Numbered from the stretch's first letter, positions 8,633 to 18,868 are shown. The stretch: DNA of 48,831 bases from a virus (IMGVR_UViG_3300033146_001161:1-48831); one strand, 5' to 3'. Notes: generated from the sequence alone by a model not told the origin. Translations and numbers: made by a program.

Positions 8633-8911
8633 TTATTTCTTATACAATATTACACAATTCCCTAAGCTCCCACTTGGACTATGTAATATTACCTCATCAC
8701 CACTTGATAATGTCTCCCATGTTTTATTTTTAATACTTATAGGTGGATTCGCACTATCTCCATTTATATACACATTACACATTACGTTGGGAGATGCAGT
8801 TGGACTAGCTATAATCCCACTCCACTCTTTAGGCATATTTTTAATATGTTTGACCACTATTTTTGTAGCAATGGAATTTACTAATGTTATAAAATTATAC
8901 TTTGTATCCAT
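8633..8911 (-). CDS. Small beta-rich virion protein
   Basis: A 92-residue protein with segments such as SGDEVILHSPSGSLGNCVIL that suggest a compact beta fold. It lies between the tail hub candidate and a large fibre-like gene in the same direction, so a baseplate or tail-tip role is likely. No family recognised. Confidence 0.5.
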   Translation of the reverse strand: MDTKYNFITLVNSIATKIVVKHIKNMPKEWSGIIASPTASPNVMCNVYINGDSANPPISIKNKTWETLSSGDEVILHSPSGSLGNCVILYKK

Positions 8912-8935
8912 ATACTATTATCACCTCTTCTCATT

Positions 8936-10093
8936 CTACAATAATATTGGAGCCGGTGGAGTTAAATCGATATCGAATGTTTCCACTAAATTTATACTCA
9001 TACTTGAATTGTCAAATGGTATAGTAATAGAATCAATCAAACCTCTCTCACTATCGCTATCTAACCTACTATCAGTTATTTTAGCCACCTTATCTACATC
9101 TAAATGATATATAGGAATAGAAGAATATCTACCTGTCGATAACACTTTATTAACACGTTTCATTTCATATTTACATCTCTCTAATGCTAATGTGTTATTG
9201 TATATTATATCATCTGATATAACTAGAGTACGCTCAAATCCAATATTAGGAATAGATGTATCACTAGTTAAATCATTATTCGATAGAGATGCACGAACAA
9301 TGCTTCCATTGATATTATCGCCAATAACCAATATGGTATTATATACTTTACTATAATCATACTGCTTACTTCCACTTTGATAATTAACTTCTTCTATTAA
9401 ATCACCATCAAAACTCCAGATAGAACCTTTCTCACCATCTGATACATCACGTTCAAATATCAAATATCCATCTACATTATAGTATATATTACAACTAAAT
9501 GCAAAAGCTATCTCGGTTAACATCTTACCCAATGTATCACCTTCTTCACCTATCATCTGATATGGTAATGTTTCTGCAATCAAACTATTCTCTATTATAG
9601 GTGGGTTTGGGTCTTGTGATATTGTCATCAATGTTCTAATGGCAGTTTCTAAATTTGTGCCACTATTTATAATTGTAAGTTGATTCACTTCACCACCTAG
9701 ACTTCCGTCTAATTGACCAAATTTATCGACCCCATTTATAGTGACACTTCCATCACTGTTTATACTTGGAGTATCTATAACAAATACCCCATTAGATATA
9801 AGATAATCCTCTCCACTAATATTGACTCCTAGATATAACTTAACCTTATCTGCTATCCATATACTAGAATCTAAACTAGGGAAAAACAACTTACTCTTAT
9901 TATCTAATGTTACACTAAATGTACGTCTTACACCATTTTTATTATTTATATTTAGACTACCATCTAATCTTAATTCTGTAATTATTTCTTTATATGGAGT
10001 CTCATCTTCTTTTCTAAGAAATTCCAATTTTAATATAGGTTTCCTTATAGTAGATGATTTCATTTCATTTATATAATCTTGAAAGCTAATCAT
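8936..10093 (-). CDS. Tail hub / baseplate protein (gp27/gpD-like candidate)
   Basis: A 385-residue protein. The first 130 residues look like a beta-barrel with alternating strands (LRLDGSLNINNKNGVRRTFS; VNISGEDYLISNGVFVIDTP). This resembles the N-terminal part of tail hub proteins that form the ring below the tail tube in siphophages and myophages. Position after the Dit-like gene (8-base overlap) matches the Dit-then-hub order. There is no visible peptidase or lysozyme domain, so wall cutting would come from separate proteins. Confidence 0.6.
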   Translation of the reverse strand: MISFQDYINEMKSSTIRKPILKLEFLRKEDETPYKEIITELRLDGSLNINNKNGVRRTFSVTLDNKSKLFFPSLDSSIWIADKVKLYLGVNISGEDYLISNGVFVIDTPSINSDGSVTINGVDKFGQLDGSLGGEVNQLTIINSGTNLETAIRTLMTISQDPNPPIIENSLIAETLPYQMIGEEGDTLGKMLTEIAFAFSCNIYYNVDGYLIFERDVSDGEKGSIWSFDGDLIEEVNYQSGSKQYDYSKVYNTILVIGDNINGSIVRASLSNNDLTSDTSIPNIGFERTLVISDDIIYNNTLALERCKYEMKRVNKVLSTGRYSSIPIYHLDVDKVAKITDSRLDSDSERGLIDSITIPFDNSSMSINLVETFDIDLTPPAPILL

Positions 10094-10958
10094 TTAAATC
10101 ACCTATTTCTGTGTATGCAAATGATATTCTATATATAGTTTCACCTTGACTAGTTAGACTTTGTTTCTTCATTTTAGCAAAATTATTAGTAATTACTCGA
10201 TAAGTAAACCCTTTAGGAAATTTGATTATTTTCTCTTCTCCATTGTTTATAAAGTCTTCCAAATTGCGTAAAAATTCTATGTCCTGTGTTAATTCTGGTT
10301 CAGTTATAGAATTACTATTTGCTAACACTCCAACTGTACCTACTCTATAATTTCTATTACCCTTTAGCATAGTTGGATATTTTCCTCTGGTATCATTTAT
10401 GCTCACATCTTCCACGGTGCTAATCTCGGAAAGTGACATATCTAGACATAGTGAATATCCAACTTCTGTATCTGGGTCTAGTAAAATAACCTTATTGAAA
10501 TCTGTATCTAAAGCATCTGACTCAATTGGCTCGCCTAATAAATCTGTTGCTTTGGGTATAAACTGGTATGTGTAATTATCGTTAGATTTTGCTAACCTGT
10601 CGATATACACTTTTTCAGAAACGCCTATTTCTGATATCTTGCTAAACTTTGAATCAAATTTTGATTTACGTAAGACTAGCCATGAGGTAATCGGAGTAGG
10701 CAAGGAAGTAATATTCCCTGCCTGTAGATTACCATTAAATTTAGCTAGTAAAAATGTTTCCCCATCCCATGTAGGACTTTCTGCAAAATCAAGAGAAGAG
10801 ATTTCACTCTGTGTCATTACCCTTGATATCCCATGTAAATCATCAAAATATCCACTACCATGTATTCTTACTTTCTGATATGTTGACGGCGTAGGAACTT
10901 CTGATATTTGTGTAAATTGATTTTGTGAATTGAAATATGATATGTTGAAAATTGACAT
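10086..10958 (-). CDS. Distal tail protein candidate (Dit-like)
   Basis: A 290-residue protein located between the tape measure/propeller region and the hub, the usual place of Dit, the hexameric ring linking the tail tube to the tip. The C-terminal stretch (FLRNLEDFINNGEEKIIKFP) is typical of adaptor proteins that pack against the tube. It overlaps the hub gene by 8 bases. Sequence alone is weak, and the call rests on order and size. Its leader carries a 5-base tandem repeat. Confidence 0.5.
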   Translation of the reverse strand: MSIFNISYFNSQNQFTQISEVPTPSTYQKVRIHGSGYFDDLHGISRVMTQSEISSLDFAESPTWDGETFLLAKFNGNLQAGNITSLPTPITSWLVLRKSKFDSKFSKISEIGVSEKVYIDRLAKSNDNYTYQFIPKATDLLGEPIESDALDTDFNKVILLDPDTEVGYSLCLDMSLSEISTVEDVSINDTRGKYPTMLKGNRNYRVGTVGVLANSNSITEPELTQDIEFLRNLEDFINNGEEKIIKFPKGFTYRVITNNFAKMKKQSLTSQGETIYRISFAYTEIGDLND

Positions 10959-10990
10959 TTATAAAGTCCTCCTCTCTTCTCTTGATTGTT

Positions 10991-11040
10991 ATGTTATGTT
11001 ATGTTATGTTATGTTATGTTATGTTATGTTATGCTATGTT
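10991..11040. repeat. 5-base microsatellite (ATGTT) x10 in a gene leader
   Basis: Ten ATGTT units (one imperfect) lie upstream of the AGAGGAGGA ribosome binding site of the Dit-like gene. The arrangement copies that at 6,791: a short perfect repeat just before the ribosome site. Confidence 0.9.
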
Positions 11041-11045
11041 ATTTC

Positions 11046-11387
11046 CTACACTTCTTCTTTAACAGGCTTTAAAGCTTTTAATCTTTTCCATTCCGCAATT
11101 GCATCATCATAGCTTAAATATACAACCTCTAAGCCAATAACACCACATGCAGTTTTAAACTTATTAGCCTGTGTTTCATCTACAATAGGTAACAAGTAAT
11201 GAGTTTCATTAATCTTATCACCATCTTCATCAACTTCAATCATATTTGCACCATCTATTGCATCTAGATTAATAGCACTTGAAGTTGTACCGATTTTATC
11301 CCATCCCCATGAACCCATTGTATGCTCTACTACTGGTCTTAATTGATTAGTTACTATGTGCATATACTTTTCTGCTTTTACATTCAT
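11046..11387 (-). CDS. Hypothetical tail-module protein
   Basis: A 113-residue mixed alpha/beta protein beginning MNVKAEKYMHIVTNQLRPVV with a charged C-terminal helix. It lies between the propeller-like proteins and the Dit-like gene, in the same transcript. No recognised family. Confidence 0.55.
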   Translation of the reverse strand: MNVKAEKYMHIVTNQLRPVVEHTMGSWGWDKIGTTSSAINLDAIDGANMIEVDEDGDKINETHYLLPIVDETQANKFKTACGVIGLEVVYLSYDDAIAEWKRLKALKPVKEEV

Positions 11388-11432
11388 AATTTAATACCTC
11401 CATATTGTTTGTTAGTTATATTATACCACAAC

Positions 11433-12209
11433 TTACTGTGGCTTTGTATCTAAGAATATTTCATTTAAGTTGAACGTGTTACCTTTGAAAGTTGCTTTTT
11501 GGATTATTAATTTTGTGACTGTTAGCGTTCTTTTTATACCTCCAGCTCCGTTTGAGGTAGTACCTGAGTTTGTACTTATAACTAATATTGTATCTGGATC
11601 TAATTCTGCCAAATTTCCTGTGGCTCCTTGATACAGTCTATTTATTATACCCCCTATACCCCTATCGTTTGATAGATCCCCAGCAGATGCGCTGTTTATC
11701 TGTAGTTTAGTATCTGGATCTAACTCGTATCTTGTGTCGGGAGACCCACTAAGATGGTATAACCTACTACCTATACCGCCTGTTCCGTATAGATTCCCTG
11801 TCGGACTTGCTGCATTAGACAAAGGTAATAAAGTATTTAGATCCAGCTCATATATCAAATCTGTGTTAAAATCTGAATGGTATAGTCTGTCAGTAGGATT
11901 GGATATACCCCCTACTCCTGATGGAAAAACACTAGGACTTGATACCGTATTAATAGGTAATAGAGTATCTATATCTAATTCGTATATATTATCTATGTTT
12001 AAATCACAGTGATATAGCCTATTCTTTACTCCTCCTATATCATAAGGCTGTGAACTTGGTGAGGCTACCGATTTTAATACTACTTTAGTATCTTTATCTA
12101 TTTCATATAATAGATCGTCAGCATCATTACATCCATATAACGCGTCATCATCCAGTACAGGGTTAACCACCTCAGGTACCCACTTTAAACCGTTAAAAGT
12201 TCCTGGCAT
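11433..12209 (-). CDS. Beta-propeller-like virion protein (paralog B)
   Basis: A 258-residue protein built of five repeats of about 40 residues with the pattern GGI-x-RLYH-x-YELDxDTxLxI. Each repeat could form one blade of a beta-propeller, often used by virion proteins to bind glycans or proteins. The C-terminal tail has its own short beta domain. Its ATG shares one base with the stop of the upstream paralog (TAATG), so the pair is translationally coupled and probably arose by tandem duplication. Five blades are fewer than most propellers, so the two paralogs might complete one ring together. Base composition is richer in G+C than the neighbours. Confidence 0.65.
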   Translation of the reverse strand: MPGTFNGLKWVPEVVNPVLDDDALYGCNDADDLLYEIDKDTKVVLKSVASPSSQPYDIGGVKNRLYHCDLNIDNIYELDIDTLLPINTVSSPSVFPSGVGGISNPTDRLYHSDFNTDLIYELDLNTLLPLSNAASPTGNLYGTGGIGSRLYHLSGSPDTRYELDPDTKLQINSASAGDLSNDRGIGGIINRLYQGATGNLAELDPDTILVISTNSGTTSNGAGGIKRTLTVTKLIIQKATFKGNTFNLNEIFLDTKPQ

Positions 12210-13381
12210 TATACTACACCTCCCGACACTCTGAAACAGCTATCGTCTGTTAACTCGTACTCTGTCCCGTTAAATTCTACTTTAGTTATCTGGATACCTA
12301 CTACGCTACCACTTCCTTTAACTCCGCCTATATCTCTAGGCGTAAAAGATAGACTAGAGCTGCTAGCTATTTGTAGCTTAGTATCTGGATCAACCTCAAA
12401 CAACAGATCTGTATCGTAATTCGCACTATATAACCTAGTTCCAATACCTCCAGCTCCCGCTAAACTTGCCCCCATACCTGCAGCACTCGAAATTTGTAGC
12501 TTAGTATCTGGATCTAACTCATACATTAATCCTGTATTATAATCTGCGTGGTAAAGTCTATCCGTCGGATCTGATATACCCCCAACTCCTGCCGGATTAG
12601 AGGCCGGAGCTGCCGCACTTGATATTTGTAGCTTAGTATCTGGATCTAATTCATAAATTAAGACTGTAGTTAAATCCGTATGGTACAGTCTACTAGCTAT
12701 ACCTCCCATACCTCTAGAGTTAGATCCTGGTCTAGCTGCGCTTGATATCGGTAAAAGAGTATTTACGTCTAACTCGTATAAAAGAGCTGCACCTATCAAA
12801 CAATGATACAGCCTATTTTCGGTACCTCCTATCCCGTAAGGGTTTAGGGCCACTGACGGAACGGCATTAACCGCTAATCTTGTATTTACATCAAGTTCGT
12901 ATATCGTATCGTCTCCATCATCACAGTAAAATAGTCGCCCGAACGTCTCGTCTATTATAAACTTCAGTCCTCCCCACTCGTCTGCCCCCTTAGGAGCTAA
13001 GTAAAAAGCCGATACGTCCTCATACACATCAAAGAATCTGCCATCTTGTGATAATTCAGTCACATTTGTTCCATCTGGATTTAATAAATCTTTAGCAGGC
13101 TCATTATTTCTAGCTATTGTTATATCACCACCTGTTACCGTAGTCTTTATATCAAGTGTAAATTTCTTATCAGTAGTATTTGGAGTCATAATAGTTATCA
13201 ATTGTGATATAACCGCAGTAGGTTCTATCGGAGTTAGTGCTTGCGACACTCCATTTGCATTTATTTTCATAGTCGAATCTATAACGTTCATAGTTAAATT
13301 CTGATTCACTACCAATGCATCTACAACATCATCTGTACCTTCATTCAACTTTAAACTATAATTCGTTGTATTATTTGCCAT
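12209..13381 (-). CDS. Beta-propeller-like virion protein (paralog A) with N-terminal attachment domain
   Basis: A 390-residue protein. Residues 1-140 form a domain related to part of the 444-residue protein at 7,251-8,585 (both carry a TGxITI core followed by an acidic strand and a FYLAPK/FLLASK stretch). Residues 150-350 hold five propeller-type repeats (YELDPDTKLQISSAA being the most regular). Likely a tail-tip or side-fibre adhesin displayed on the particle. It is coupled to paralog B by a one-base overlap. The repeat DNA is notably less AT-rich than the surrounding structural genes (12,421-12,480 counts 50% G+C), a sign of recent transfer or a different selective regime. Confidence 0.65.
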   Translation of the reverse strand: MANNTTNYSLKLNEGTDDVVDALVVNQNLTMNVIDSTMKINANGVSQALTPIEPTAVISQLITIMTPNTTDKKFTLDIKTTVTGGDITIARNNEPAKDLLNPDGTNVTELSQDGRFFDVYEDVSAFYLAPKGADEWGGLKFIIDETFGRLFYCDDGDDTIYELDVNTRLAVNAVPSVALNPYGIGGTENRLYHCLIGAALLYELDVNTLLPISSAARPGSNSRGMGGIASRLYHTDLTTVLIYELDPDTKLQISSAAAPASNPAGVGGISDPTDRLYHADYNTGLMYELDPDTKLQISSAAGMGASLAGAGGIGTRLYSANYDTDLLFEVDPDTKLQIASSSSLSFTPRDIGGVKGSGSVVGIQITKVEFNGTEYELTDDSCFRVSGGVV

Positions 13382-13410
13382 ATATATTTCTCACCTTCCT
13401 TTGTTAATTA

Positions 13411-14532
13411 TTAATCCGTGTATGATATGTCATCTATTGTATCTCCACTATAGCTATCTATTATTCCACTTAAATCTTCTACCTGTGTATATAAAACTTT
13501 ATATTTAAATAAGGCTACGGTTGGAAGCAACACTATATAGAACAACGTTCCTGCTATATCTATCTGTTTGCTATAATTTACTACACCATTTATATCATAA
13601 TAAAATCTTCCACCGGTATATCCAAATTTATAAGACATATCACCTAAATCACATATGATACCTTCAAATGAATTTGATATTGGCTTCCATTTAAACTTGA
13701 CACTAAAATCAAGTGGTATTGCTACGTCAAATTCTACATTGGAACTTGCATCACCTAATTTTAAAACCTCATCTCCAGATGTAAATATGTTATCTGTATA
13801 GGAAATGTCGCCCGTTCCAACTCCAGGTATCTGTACAACCTCTGGTCTAGTTAGCGTTATTAAACTAGTATTATTATCTACTTGTGCATCTAATCTCATA
13901 TCAATTCTAGGACTCGAATATGTCACAACTACACTTTGCAACCCACTATCAAATGGTTGGTTGCCTGTTGTATTACCATAGAGTCTAATATATAAGTTAT
14001 CACCATTTACAAATCCTTCAAATTCATATGATATATTAAAACTAGTTATCTTACCACTTGATTCTATAAATCGTTGATTACTATCATATAAATCAAAAGT
14101 ATAGTTATTTACTATATCACCCTCTGCCTGTGCTACTGTAGCTTCAAATGTATATGCCTGTGTAACTATTGGACTATCAAATGTAAATATTAAAACAGGA
14201 GTTGTTTTAGCAGTAAATTGAAACTCTCTACTTGTAACACTCTCTGCACCATTCCACACTTCAACAGACCATTTATATGACTCGGTGCTACTATTTGCTA
14301 TTGTTCCACCAATGATAGTATGATTTAATAATTCCCCATCGCTAAGTGGAGTAGACAAATGGAGTTTTGTAGTGTCGAACAATAATGTATTATCCGACAC
14401 CTTATATATTTTTATTTGATAATCAGTACATTTAACACCATCTATATTAGAGTTAAATATTTGATTTATACTCATGTCTCTTACTTCATTTTTAGGTGAA
14501 GCATTTTGCACTGGAAATATTGTATTCACCAT
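13411..14532 (-). CDS. Tail protein with Ig/FN3-like domains
   Basis: A 373-residue protein. Residues from about 1 to 200 look like two immunoglobulin or fibronectin-type beta domains (EVWNGAESVTSREFQFTAKT) and the rest like a LamG/lectin-type beta sandwich (FDVAIPLDFSVKFKWKP). It is directly downstream of the tape measure gene (17-base gap). Such proteins decorate tails and bind host sugars. The exact family was not identified. Confidence 0.5.
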   Translation of the reverse strand: MVNTIFPVQNASPKNEVRDMSINQIFNSNIDGVKCTDYQIKIYKVSDNTLLFDTTKLHLSTPLSDGELLNHTIIGGTIANSSTESYKWSVEVWNGAESVTSREFQFTAKTTPVLIFTFDSPIVTQAYTFEATVAQAEGDIVNNYTFDLYDSNQRFIESSGKITSFNISYEFEGFVNGDNLYIRLYGNTTGNQPFDSGLQSVVVTYSSPRIDMRLDAQVDNNTSLITLTRPEVVQIPGVGTGDISYTDNIFTSGDEVLKLGDASSNVEFDVAIPLDFSVKFKWKPISNSFEGIICDLGDMSYKFGYTGGRFYYDINGVVNYSKQIDIAGTLFYIVLLPTVALFKYKVLYTQVEDLSGIIDSYSGDTIDDISYTD

Positions 14533-14549
14533 CTTTTCACCTCACCTTT

Positions 14550-17500
14550 CTATCCTTCAAATATCTTAACTGCTCCCATCATATCTTTTACTAATGTGTC
14601 AAGGTCTTTTGCACTAGATTTCACAGTAAGATGATTAATATCTACTTTAGATGTGTTTCCACCAGATGCCTTTGTAGTATTTAGATTAGAATTATTTGAT
14701 GGGCTAGATGCTATAAGTTTACCTTTGTTCACATTTAATTCCCCACTAGTTTTAAACTCTTTATTTGTTGTAGGTGTATTATTCTTAAATGAATCATCTA
14801 TAGAACGTTGCATGTTATTGATAACTCTTTGTTGACTTGCTAATTGTGATATCTTAGCATTATACGCATTTACAAACCCACCTAGATTAGATAGTCTATT
14901 TGAATACGAGCTGCTTTCTATACCCTGTAATATGCCTGCTAAGTTTCTAGTCATTGATTCAGTTATCTTATTACCATTTTCAACTTCCATATTTATCGTA
15001 CTTTGGAATGATTCAACTTCAAGTATTCTAAGGTCATAACTATCTGACTCTGCTTGTTTCTGCTTTTCTAATGAGTCTATCTGCTCTTGTAGAACTTTCT
15101 CATTTTCAGATTGTACTAAGCTACGTTTAAAGTCATTTATATCACGTTCAGAACTTTCTATATCACGCTCTACATTTCTTAATTCCTCAGGGTTAGTAAT
15201 ATACTCAAATCCAACTTCTGCATCTTTTACAATTCTAGCTTTCTTATTGTTCAATATATTTTGTCTACGTTCACGCAAATCTTGTAAGTTAGCTAGCATA
15301 CGTTCAAGTTCAATTCTATCTTCAACTTCTGAATTGGTTTCAATTAACTTTTGTAGCTCATCTTCTTTATCACTTATCAAACCGTCATAGTAATCATTAG
15401 ATGCTTTTTTCAATTCTTCAATTTTATCAATTTGAATATCCAACTCATCATTAATAGCTTTGATAGCATCTTCAATTTCACTCTCAGTAATTGCTTTGCT
15501 CGCTTCTTTCGCAGATAATGCCATTTCCATATTTGCTTTTGCATAGTTATAAATATTATTTGTAGCATCTTCTATCGATAGCGACAATTCGTAAGTTTTC
15601 TGGATATATTCGTCATACCCTTCTTCGCCACGTTTTATAGATTTGTTCACATTGTCTAATTCGACTTGCTGGTCTATTAATGATTGCTTTAACTTTCCAT
15701 ATAAACCTATTAACTTTGTATTTATCCTCGCCTTTGTTTCATCTCCATCTGTTCTTGACAATAGTTTTTGTTGTATCTGTATTTGGAAATTGATATTGTT
15801 AAGAAGTAATTGTAAATCCGTCAAAGCTTTAATCTCTTTTTCAGTGGATGCTGTAGATTTACTAGATGTTTCTAGATTTTTAGCTCTTTGAATATCTACT
15901 CCTTCAAGCGATTTTAAAGTATTGTCTAACAATGCCAAATTGTTCTTAGCATTTTGAATCTCGGTTTCCTGTTGTTTCAACCCTCTTAATTTATTTACTA
16001 AGGATAATGGTTTTACTAATAAGAATAATGCCTTAGCTTCTTCTTTTATAGCAATGATTCTACTTTTAGCAACTGCTAATTCAACTTCCCACTTCTTTCT
16101 TAAATCTGATATTTGGTCGATTATAACCTGTCTAGTTGTAGCCCCATACTGTTCCATGCCTTCTTTTGTCAATTCAGTAACCGAGACAATATCGCTAAAC
16201 TCTGCTTGGAGCTTTCTAATACTTTCTGCCGATAAATATCCACTCTCTTCTAGTTCTTCCATAGCATTTGACAATAATTGATATCCATCTACTCCATGAT
16301 TTACGACTCCACTAGTTATACCTTTTAAGTCTGCTAATTGTTGAGCCAGTTTTTCGGCACTAGTCAGTTGTTTATCTAATTCATCGGTAGAGTTAGATAT
16401 TGATATTCCCCACGCCCTATATGTATCTGTTATCAAATCTAAGGCTTCGTCCGCCTGTGCAATTGCTAATAAATTCTGATTATATCTATCAGTACCTTTG
16501 TCCAGTTCTTTATTAGCATCTATCAGATTAATCTTCATTGACAATAAAATAGATTCATATTCTGCCAAATGCTTTGCAGATGTATCTATAACATCGTTTA
16601 ATTTATCAGAACCTTCTACATATTTTCCCATATTATATGTTATAGTATCTATTGCAAATGAAACCCTTTTACTTTGTTTGTCTATTTCGTCCGCATATTC
16701 ACTAGATAATAATCTCTTTTCCGCATCATTCAACCTTACAATTGCTTCATACTGAGCTTCTAAAGTTGCTAGATATCTAAGGCTTGATGCATCCAATTCA
16801 TCTTGTCTGTTTTTTAAATTTGTTATCTTTTCTGACAATGATGTCAATTGAACTTCATAATCTTGAATCTTTGCTACAGTTTCATCTATCCTATTTCCAT
16901 ATATTTCTGTTAGACTAGATATCTGACTTAGAGCTATTATAGCAATTCCTACAGTTCCAAGTAAGGCACTTACACCTACTGTCATAGCAGCGACCGCTAA
17001 TGTTAAAGTTGCTATAACTCCAGTTACCATAGGTGCTTTGTTGATTATAACATCTAGCATATTTATAAAGCCAATTAATCCATTTAATAGAATCTTCATA
17101 GTTTTATTGCTTGTTAACTTTTGTAAAAATTGATTCCATGTTTCTTTTAATTTATTTGTAATACCTTCGAGACTTTCCATATACTTTACATTGGCTCTAG
17201 CAACTTCACCAGATGAGTTTAAAGCATCTTTAACTGCTTGTTCCGCAGTATCAAAGTTATCCAACATTGCGATAAGAATATTCTTCTGTCTCTTTCCAGC
17301 CATTTTCTCTAGTAATGATTCACGAGTTAAATCATCTAACCCTTTGTATATTTGTGAAAACTCTTTAAATATATCATATACATTTTTAAATGAACCATCT
17401 ACATTTTGTATTTCTATTCCAACTGCTTTGAAATCTTTAGCTAAAGTGGGGATTGCTTCTCCTTCTTTACCAATACCTCTAATACGAGATGATATTGTTT

Positions 17501-18305
17501 TGAGAGCAGTTCCAACTTTAGCAGAGTCCTGTATAGCCTCATTAGCACTGGCAATAAGTGCTGCCGATTGTTCTAATGATGCTCCTGCCATTTCTAGTGT
17601 ATTTGCAGAACGTAAAAACGCTTCACCTATACCTTCTAGATTGATAGCAGTTGTATTTGCTACTCTAAATAATACATCTAATACTCTAGCACTCTCTTCT
17701 GCTTCAAGTTTAAATGCTTTAAGTCCAGCTATCAAGAATGTGGTTACTTTTCCTAATTCTGTATCACCAACATTTGCACCTCTTATTGCATTGTATGCTA
17801 ATGTCATAGAGTCAGATATACTATAACCGGCTCTTGTGAATTCAGTAACTGCATTTATTACTTCTTTTTTCAATTTACCAAGAGATACTGTCATATTGTT
17901 TATTTGAATATCTATCTTTGATAATTGGGTAGCAGTAGCTTTAGACACTATACTTAAATTAGTATAAGCTTTGTCTAAATCATACATTAATCCTATCTGT
18001 CTACCTATTTGACCAGTTATAGTTTTAAATATAGTTTGTACAATTGTGAATTTTACCATACCTTTAAATACTGTATTGTAGTCTTTTCCCAACCTACTAA
18101 GTAAGCTACTTTGAGTTTTCAAGTCTGCATTTGTTTTAGCTTGATTTTTAGCCTCTTTATCCTTTTGGCTTTTTGCTTTTCTATATCTTTTATCACTCTG
18201 TCTGTCTAAATCATCTTGTATCTTCTTTGCTTGTTTTAATAATGATGCCTTATCTTCTAGTACTAAACCAACTTTGAGTGTAAGTTTATTTATTTTTCCT
18301 GCCAC
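14550..18305 (-). CDS. Tail tape measure protein
   Basis: A 1251-residue protein that sets tail length and fills the tube. Evidence: the tape-measure core at about residues 200-330 (ANTLEMAGASLEQSAALIAS followed by GTALKTISSRIRG), hydrophobic membrane-inserting stretches near residues 425-460 (MTVGVSALLGTVGIAIIALS), and very long coiled coils elsewhere. By the usual rule of about 1.5 angstrom per residue, the tail would be near 190 nm, a long non-contractile tail. GTG start with GGTGAG upstream. No peptidase motif noticed. Confidence 0.9.
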   Translation of the reverse strand: MAGKINKLTLKVGLVLEDKASLLKQAKKIQDDLDRQSDKRYRKAKSQKDKEAKNQAKTNADLKTQSSLLSRLGKDYNTVFKGMVKFTIVQTIFKTITGQIGRQIGLMYDLDKAYTNLSIVSKATATQLSKIDIQINNMTVSLGKLKKEVINAVTEFTRAGYSISDSMTLAYNAIRGANVGDTELGKVTTFLIAGLKAFKLEAEESARVLDVLFRVANTTAINLEGIGEAFLRSANTLEMAGASLEQSAALIASANEAIQDSAKVGTALKTISSRIRGIGKEGEAIPTLAKDFKAVGIEIQNVDGSFKNVYDIFKEFSQIYKGLDDLTRESLLEKMAGKRQKNILIAMLDNFDTAEQAVKDALNSSGEVARANVKYMESLEGITNKLKETWNQFLQKLTSNKTMKILLNGLIGFINMLDVIINKAPMVTGVIATLTLAVAAMTVGVSALLGTVGIAIIALSQISSLTEIYGNRIDETVAKIQDYEVQLTSLSEKITNLKNRQDELDASSLRYLATLEAQYEAIVRLNDAEKRLLSSEYADEIDKQSKRVSFAIDTITYNMGKYVEGSDKLNDVIDTSAKHLAEYESILLSMKINLIDANKELDKGTDRYNQNLLAIAQADEALDLITDTYRAWGISISNSTDELDKQLTSAEKLAQQLADLKGITSGVVNHGVDGYQLLSNAMEELEESGYLSAESIRKLQAEFSDIVSVTELTKEGMEQYGATTRQVIIDQISDLRKKWEVELAVAKSRIIAIKEEAKALFLLVKPLSLVNKLRGLKQQETEIQNAKNNLALLDNTLKSLEGVDIQRAKNLETSSKSTASTEKEIKALTDLQLLLNNINFQIQIQQKLLSRTDGDETKARINTKLIGLYGKLKQSLIDQQVELDNVNKSIKRGEEGYDEYIQKTYELSLSIEDATNNIYNYAKANMEMALSAKEASKAITESEIEDAIKAINDELDIQIDKIEELKKASNDYYDGLISDKEDELQKLIETNSEVEDRIELERMLANLQDLRERRQNILNNKKARIVKDAEVGFEYITNPEELRNVERDIESSERDINDFKRSLVQSENEKVLQEQIDSLEKQKQAESDSYDLRILEVESFQSTINMEVENGNKITESMTRNLAGILQGIESSSYSNRLSNLGGFVNAYNAKISQLASQQRVINNMQRSIDDSFKNNTPTTNKEFKTSGELNVNKGKLIASSPSNNSNLNTTKASGGNTSKVDINHLTVKSSAKDLDTLVKDMMGAVKIFEG

Positions 18306-18323
18306 TGATTCTCACCTACTTCC

Positions 18324-18830
18324 TTATTCTAATGAAGTGCCATATCCTAATTTATACATAGCATCCTTTAGCATTTCAGATACTAGTTTCTTCAACTTCC
18401 CACCACTTGTTAATCTAGCCTGTGCTTTCTCTACAAATTTCTTTCCTTCATATTGTATAGCAACTCCTTTATAGTATCCTTTATGTCCATCGTTTAACCA
18501 ACCTACTATATTCTCACTATTATCAGTTCCATTATTTCCTTGATTAGGATACCATGATGGATATTTACCTCTTGGCTCTATTCCAACTTCAATAAGTCTT
18601 CCTGTATTTATCACACCATTTCCATATTTAGTAGTTGTTGCAGTAGCCATTCCACTTAGACCAAATGTATTCTCATAAAAATCATTATGGGACACATCAT
18701 TATATAATTCTTCTTCTACAGCTCTATCCAATTCTTCTTCTGCTACAGTAGATATTTTATCTTCTATTTTCTTCATAGTAACCGTATTTGTATAATAGTA
18801 TAATGAATCCAAACTATTGAATATTGGCAT
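18324..18830 (-). CDS. Minor tail / head-tail joining protein candidate
   Basis: A 168-residue protein with an N-terminal helix and a Gly/Asn/Trp-rich middle (GNGVINTGRLIEVGIEPRGK; SWYPNQGNNGTDNS) that recalls HK97 gp10-type tail-completion proteins. I start it at ATG 18,828-18,830, where AAGGGTGTGA lies upstream, not at the GTG nine bases earlier. It sits just before the tape measure gene, where tail chaperones are often found, but shows no frameshifted pair. Confidence 0.45.
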   Translation of the reverse strand: MPIFNSLDSLYYYTNTVTMKKIEDKISTVAEEELDRAVEEELYNDVSHNDFYENTFGLSGMATATTTKYGNGVINTGRLIEVGIEPRGKYPSWYPNQGNNGTDNSENIVGWLNDGHKGYYKGVAIQYEGKKFVEKAQARLTSGGKLKKLVSEMLKDAMYKLGYGTSLE

Positions 18831-18868
18831 ATATATCACACCCTTCCTATTTACTATTTATCAATTTA

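Noticed and set aside
10930-11112. Plus-strand frame with MLCYV repeats
   Set aside because: Direct translation of the ATGTT microsatellite.
17191-17826. 211-codon plus-strand frame inside the tape measure gene
   Set aside because: Antisense shadow of a well-supported 1251-residue gene, without a ribosome site.
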